Below, piece by piece: positions 4,583 to 5,763 of a stretch of DNA of 5,763 bases. The stretch is taken from positions 1-5,763 of the forward strand of contig JAKLQR010000242.1 in NCBI GenBank assembly GCA_022013235.1, given 5' to 3'. The notes beneath the pieces are model-generated. The model was not told the origin of the DNA. It saw only the letters and a program-made list of their open reading frames with translations, and made no database searches. Position 1 is the first letter of the stretch. The number at the start of each line of letters is the position of its first letter. The position numbers and the translations under genes are program-made. The DNA is from Thermodesulfovibrionales bacterium. Its GTDB lineage: Bacteria > Nitrospirota > Thermodesulfovibrionia > Thermodesulfovibrionales > SM23-35.

Positions 4583-4620
4583 AAGCTGGCAAGCGAACAA
4601 GCTTGTAAGCTTAAAAAGCT
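4583..4620. repeat. Degenerate 8-bp-period array 2
   Basis: AAGC recurs at 4583, 4591, 4599 and 4607, each followed by four variable bases (AAGCTGGC, AAGCGAAC, AAGCTTGT, AAGCTTAA). The first two units and the following AAGCTT are identical to the beginning of array 3. Confidence 0.75.
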
Positions 4621-4644
4621 ATGCATCTGACAAATGCGCAGATT

Positions 4645-4685
4645 ATCAATATGATTGATTGCATTTATGCTATGTCTTTTATATC
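4645..4685 (+). promoter_or_regulatory. Putative promoter/operator of the DUF4160/DUF2442 operon
   Basis: TTGATT (4655-4660) is a possible -35 with TTATAT or TATATC at 4679-4685 as -10 (18-19 bp spacer). ATCAA-N5-TTGAT (4645-4659) overlaps the -35 and GCAT-N2-ATGC (4661-4670) lies in the spacer, so this may be an operator. The hexamers are weak and the call is tentative. Confidence 0.35.
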
Positions 4686-4708
4686 ATAAAAAATAAACAG
4701 GATATCAA

Positions 4709-4960
4709 TTGCCAACAATTTTCAAGTATAAAAGGTATAGGTTTTTCTTTTTCTCTAACGAAGGATATGAACCAGTGCACATTCATGTAAGAAAAGGGAC
4801 TGAAACAGCGAAGTTTTGGTTAGAACCGGATATAATGCTGGAATATTCTTATGAGATGAGTCCTTCAGAATTGAAAGAAATAGAAGGCATAGTAAGAGAG
4901 AAAAAGGAAACTTTTAAGGAGGCATGGAATGCATATTTCAGAAGCAGTAGCGGCGGCTAA
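4709..4960 (+). CDS. DUF4160 domain protein, first gene of a TA-like pair
   Basis: The 83 residues begin MPTIFKYKRYRFFFFSNEGYEPVHIHV in three parts (1-10, 11-20, 21-27), the recognisable start of DUF4160 proteins: MPTI, a hydrophobic strand, then PxHxHV with H24 and H26. A helical C-terminal part (SPSELKEIEGIV, 51-62) ends near WNAYF. The start is TTG at 4709, supported by AGGA (4699-4702) six bases upstream; the family's invariant MPTI begin confirms it. Its last 32 bases overlap the DUF2442 gene, a pairing seen repeatedly in bacteria and suspected to be a TA-type module. Biochemical activity is unknown; I do not assign toxin or antitoxin roles. Confidence 0.88.
   Translation: MPTIFKYKRYRFFFFSNEGYEPVHIHVRKGTETAKFWLEPDIMLEYSYEMSPSELKEIEGIVREKKETFKEAWNAYFRSSSGG
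4916..4922 (+). promoter_or_regulatory. SD sequence deciding the DUF2442 start
   Basis: AAGGAGG, inside the DUF4160 coding region, lies six bases before ATG 4929. It favours that ATG over the out-of-frame ATG at 4924. Confidence 0.8.
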
Positions 4961-5192
4961 AAGAGTTTGGTTTGATACTGAGAATATGTGGTTGGAATTG
5001 ACCGATGGCAGACAGTTGTCTGTCCCATTGGCGTATTTCCCCCGTCTGTTAAATGCTACATCGAAACAGCGGAAGAAATATGAAATGAGCGGCGGCGGGA
5101 CCGGTATTCACTGGGAAGAAATTGATGAAGATATAAGCGTTAGTGGCTTGCTTTTTGGTATTGGAGATAGAACAAAAGTAAGAGCAGCATAG
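4929..5192 (+). CDS. DUF2442 domain protein, second gene of the pair
   Basis: An 87-residue protein with the DUF2442 core: VWFDTENMWLELTDGR (13-28), LSVPLAYFPRLLNAT (30-44) and GIHWEEIDEDISVSGLL (59-75). It starts inside the DUF4160 gene with a perfect SD, so the two products are made from one message in a coupled fashion. DUF2442 proteins are small, often next to DUF4160, and suspected partners in a type II TA-like system; no enzymatic motif is evident. The C-terminus (FGIGDRTKVRAA) extends past the conserved core. Repeat A with a terminator-like hairpin begins 14 bp after its stop, ending the operon. Confidence 0.9.
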   Translation: MHISEAVAAAKRVWFDTENMWLELTDGRQLSVPLAYFPRLLNATSKQRKKYEMSGGGTGIHWEEIDEDISVSGLLFGIGDRTKVRAA

Positions 5193-5205
5193 GGTTCAGT
5201 TTTAA

Positions 5206-5271
5206 TAAAAAACCAGGGACACTTCCCTGTTTATTGATCGAAACCAACCGGGCAAGACCATCTCCCGCATG
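5206..5271. repeat. Repeat A, copy 2 (about 66 bp)
   Basis: It matches 206-271 with one substitution, and sits 14 bp after the DUF2442 stop. It is the first element of an A-B-C repeat cluster that extends to 5364. Confidence 0.9.
5214..5235 (+). terminator. Hairpin plus T-rich tail after DUF2442
   Basis: CAGGGA (5214-5219) and TCCCTG (5224-5229) form a perfect 6-bp stem with loop CACT, followed by TTTATT and preceded by a run of A. It is a plausible rho-independent terminator in either direction. Confidence 0.5.
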
Positions 5272-5282
5272 GGAGAACCAGA

Positions 5283-5333
5283 CAGGGTCAGGTCTCCACA
5301 TTTCACAGAAGGACAGAACGAAAAATGGGGTTA
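5283..5333. repeat. Repeat B, copy 3
   Basis: All 51 bp are identical to 1898-1948. Unlike copies 1 and 2 it is not followed by the palindrome; the sequence runs into repeat C instead, which places the boundary of repeat B at GGGGTTA. Confidence 0.92.
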
Positions 5334-5340
5334 CCGATCA

Positions 5341-5364
5341 ATGGGGACAGGTCTTGAATCTTGG
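5341..5364. repeat. Repeat C, copy 2
   Basis: GGGGACAGGTCTTGAATC resembles 4541-4564 and directly abuts the start of the broken reading frame at 5361. Confidence 0.55.
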
Positions 5365-5447
5365 CATGTCCAGATATCAGGGCGGATATTAATGCACTGA
5401 AAGAGGTTATAAAGATTGAGAAAGAAGAGCGGAAAAAAAGACATTAG
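5361..5447 (+). pseudogene. Protein-like 5' fragment overlapping the small gene
   Basis: Reading from TTG 5361 gives a 28-residue peptide containing CPDIRADINALKEV and IKIEKEERKK, with a strongly charged helical look, ending at TAG 5445. It overlaps the 5416-5604 frame by 32 bases in a different frame, and the overlap contains a run of seven A (5433-5439). Loss of one A would fuse the two frames. Its 5' end is repeat C, so any original start has been lost. This could be real protein remnant or chance; I favour a remnant with moderate doubt. Confidence 0.35.
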
Positions 5448-5604
5448 AGAAAAATATGTTCATCAGATTACAAGGGAGCAGATTAAGGAATTCAGGTGCA
5501 TGTCGGCAAAGGCGAGGCTTCAGTGGCTTGAAGATGCAAATAAATTTATCGCCAAGTTTCTCGATATATCAAAGAGAGTTCGATGGGATGAGCGACTTGG
5601 GTAA
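5416..5604 (+). CDS. Small hypothetical protein, possibly 5'-truncated TA component
   Basis: The 62-residue frame from TTG 5416 has a basic start, then ITREQIKEFRCMSAKARLQWLEDANKFI (18-45). Short proteins with a REQIxxF...(M/P)xxxRLxWLxxANxF pattern are often found next to nucleotidyltransferase genes and are treated as antitoxin-like; that link is from memory of the family, not shown here. GAGG (5403-5406) lies nine bases before the TTG. No partner gene follows: 5605-5763 has only an octamer array. The upstream frame at 5361-5447 suggests the true protein was longer and was split by a frameshift in an A7 run. Confidence 0.6.
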   Translation: MRKKSGKKDIREKYVHQITREQIKEFRCMSAKARLQWLEDANKFIAKFLDISKRVRWDERLG

Positions 5605-5659
5605 AAAAGTTTCCGGGGTGAGATCTTCAATCTTCACGCAGGCGAATTATCTAAACGAC

Positions 5660-5723
5660 AAGCTGGCAAGCGAACAAGCTTTCAAGCCTGCAAGCAGGAT
5701 AGCCAGAAAGCCAGCAAGGTTTA
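5660..5723. repeat. Degenerate 8-bp-period array 3
   Basis: AAGC (or TAGC/AAGG) recurs at exactly 8-bp steps from 5660 to 5716, eight units: AAGCTGGC, AAGCGAAC, AAGCTTTC, AAGCCTGC, AAGCAGGA, TAGCCAGA, AAGCCAGC, AAGGTTTA. The first 22 bases (5660-5681) repeat 4583-4604. Nothing else is recognised in the 159 bases after the last gene. Confidence 0.8.
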
Positions 5724-5763
5724 TTAACGGTCTCAAAATAGTATTCATATTTCACCCTCTCCC

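Noticed and set aside
563..5723. CRISPR array
   Set aside because: Repeat units are only 8 bp with 4 variable bases, and the other repeats are dispersed; there are no regular spacers and no cas genes.

Overview
The window is a stretch of accessory chromosome in which every recognisable gene lies on the + strand. It holds a run of toxin-antitoxin (TA) or TA-like modules separated by short repetitive elements. Coding sequence is moderately A+T-rich and coding density is low. SD sequences resemble AGGAGG and promoters are sigma70-like, so the host is bacterial. The repeat types (GGGACACTTCCC-type and GGTCAGGTCT-type elements, a GTCATTCCCGC-type hairpin element) together with DUF4143 ATPases, MNT/HEPN pairs and PIN toxins suggest a Nitrospirota- or deltaproteobacteria-like environmental genome. 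That assignment is a guess from flavour, not a demonstrated placement.

Layout from left to right: (1) the C-terminal end of a PIN-domain toxin (2-181), followed by repeat A with a terminator-like hairpin; (2) a palindrome, then a truncated glycosyltransferase start and an 8-bp-period array; (3) a solitary AAA+/DUF4143 ATPase (677-1861), preceded by two palindromic operators spaced 21 bp apart and an apparently leaderless promoter; (4) repeat B fused to the palindrome, then a RHH antitoxin and PIN toxin pair (2071-2735) with iteron-like repeats in its promoter; (5) another palindrome copy, then an antitoxin and RelE-like toxin pair (2783-3294) whose toxin lacks its usual N-terminus; (6) a 142-bp MITE-like inverted-repeat element, repeat B plus palindrome, and a truncated VanZ-like start; (7) an MNT nucleotidyltransferase and HEPN pair (3720-4465), again from a leaderless-looking promoter; (8) a diverged palindrome copy, repeat C and an octamer array, then a DUF4160/DUF2442 pair (4709-5192); (9) repeats A, B and C in a row, then a small gene whose 5' part looks broken (5361-5604), and a final octamer array.

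The TA genes probably work as separate antitoxin/toxin operons: VapBC-like RNA cleavage, RelE-like mRNA interference, and MntA/HepT-like modification of a HEPN RNase. The most unusual material is between the genes. A five-member palindrome family, consensus TTRCACYTMCGASGTGYAA, shows compensatory base changes and sits at the boundaries of the modules. Two of its copies lie directly upstream of amputated gene starts. The cassette-and-repeat organisation suggests repeat-mediated assembly of a TA island.
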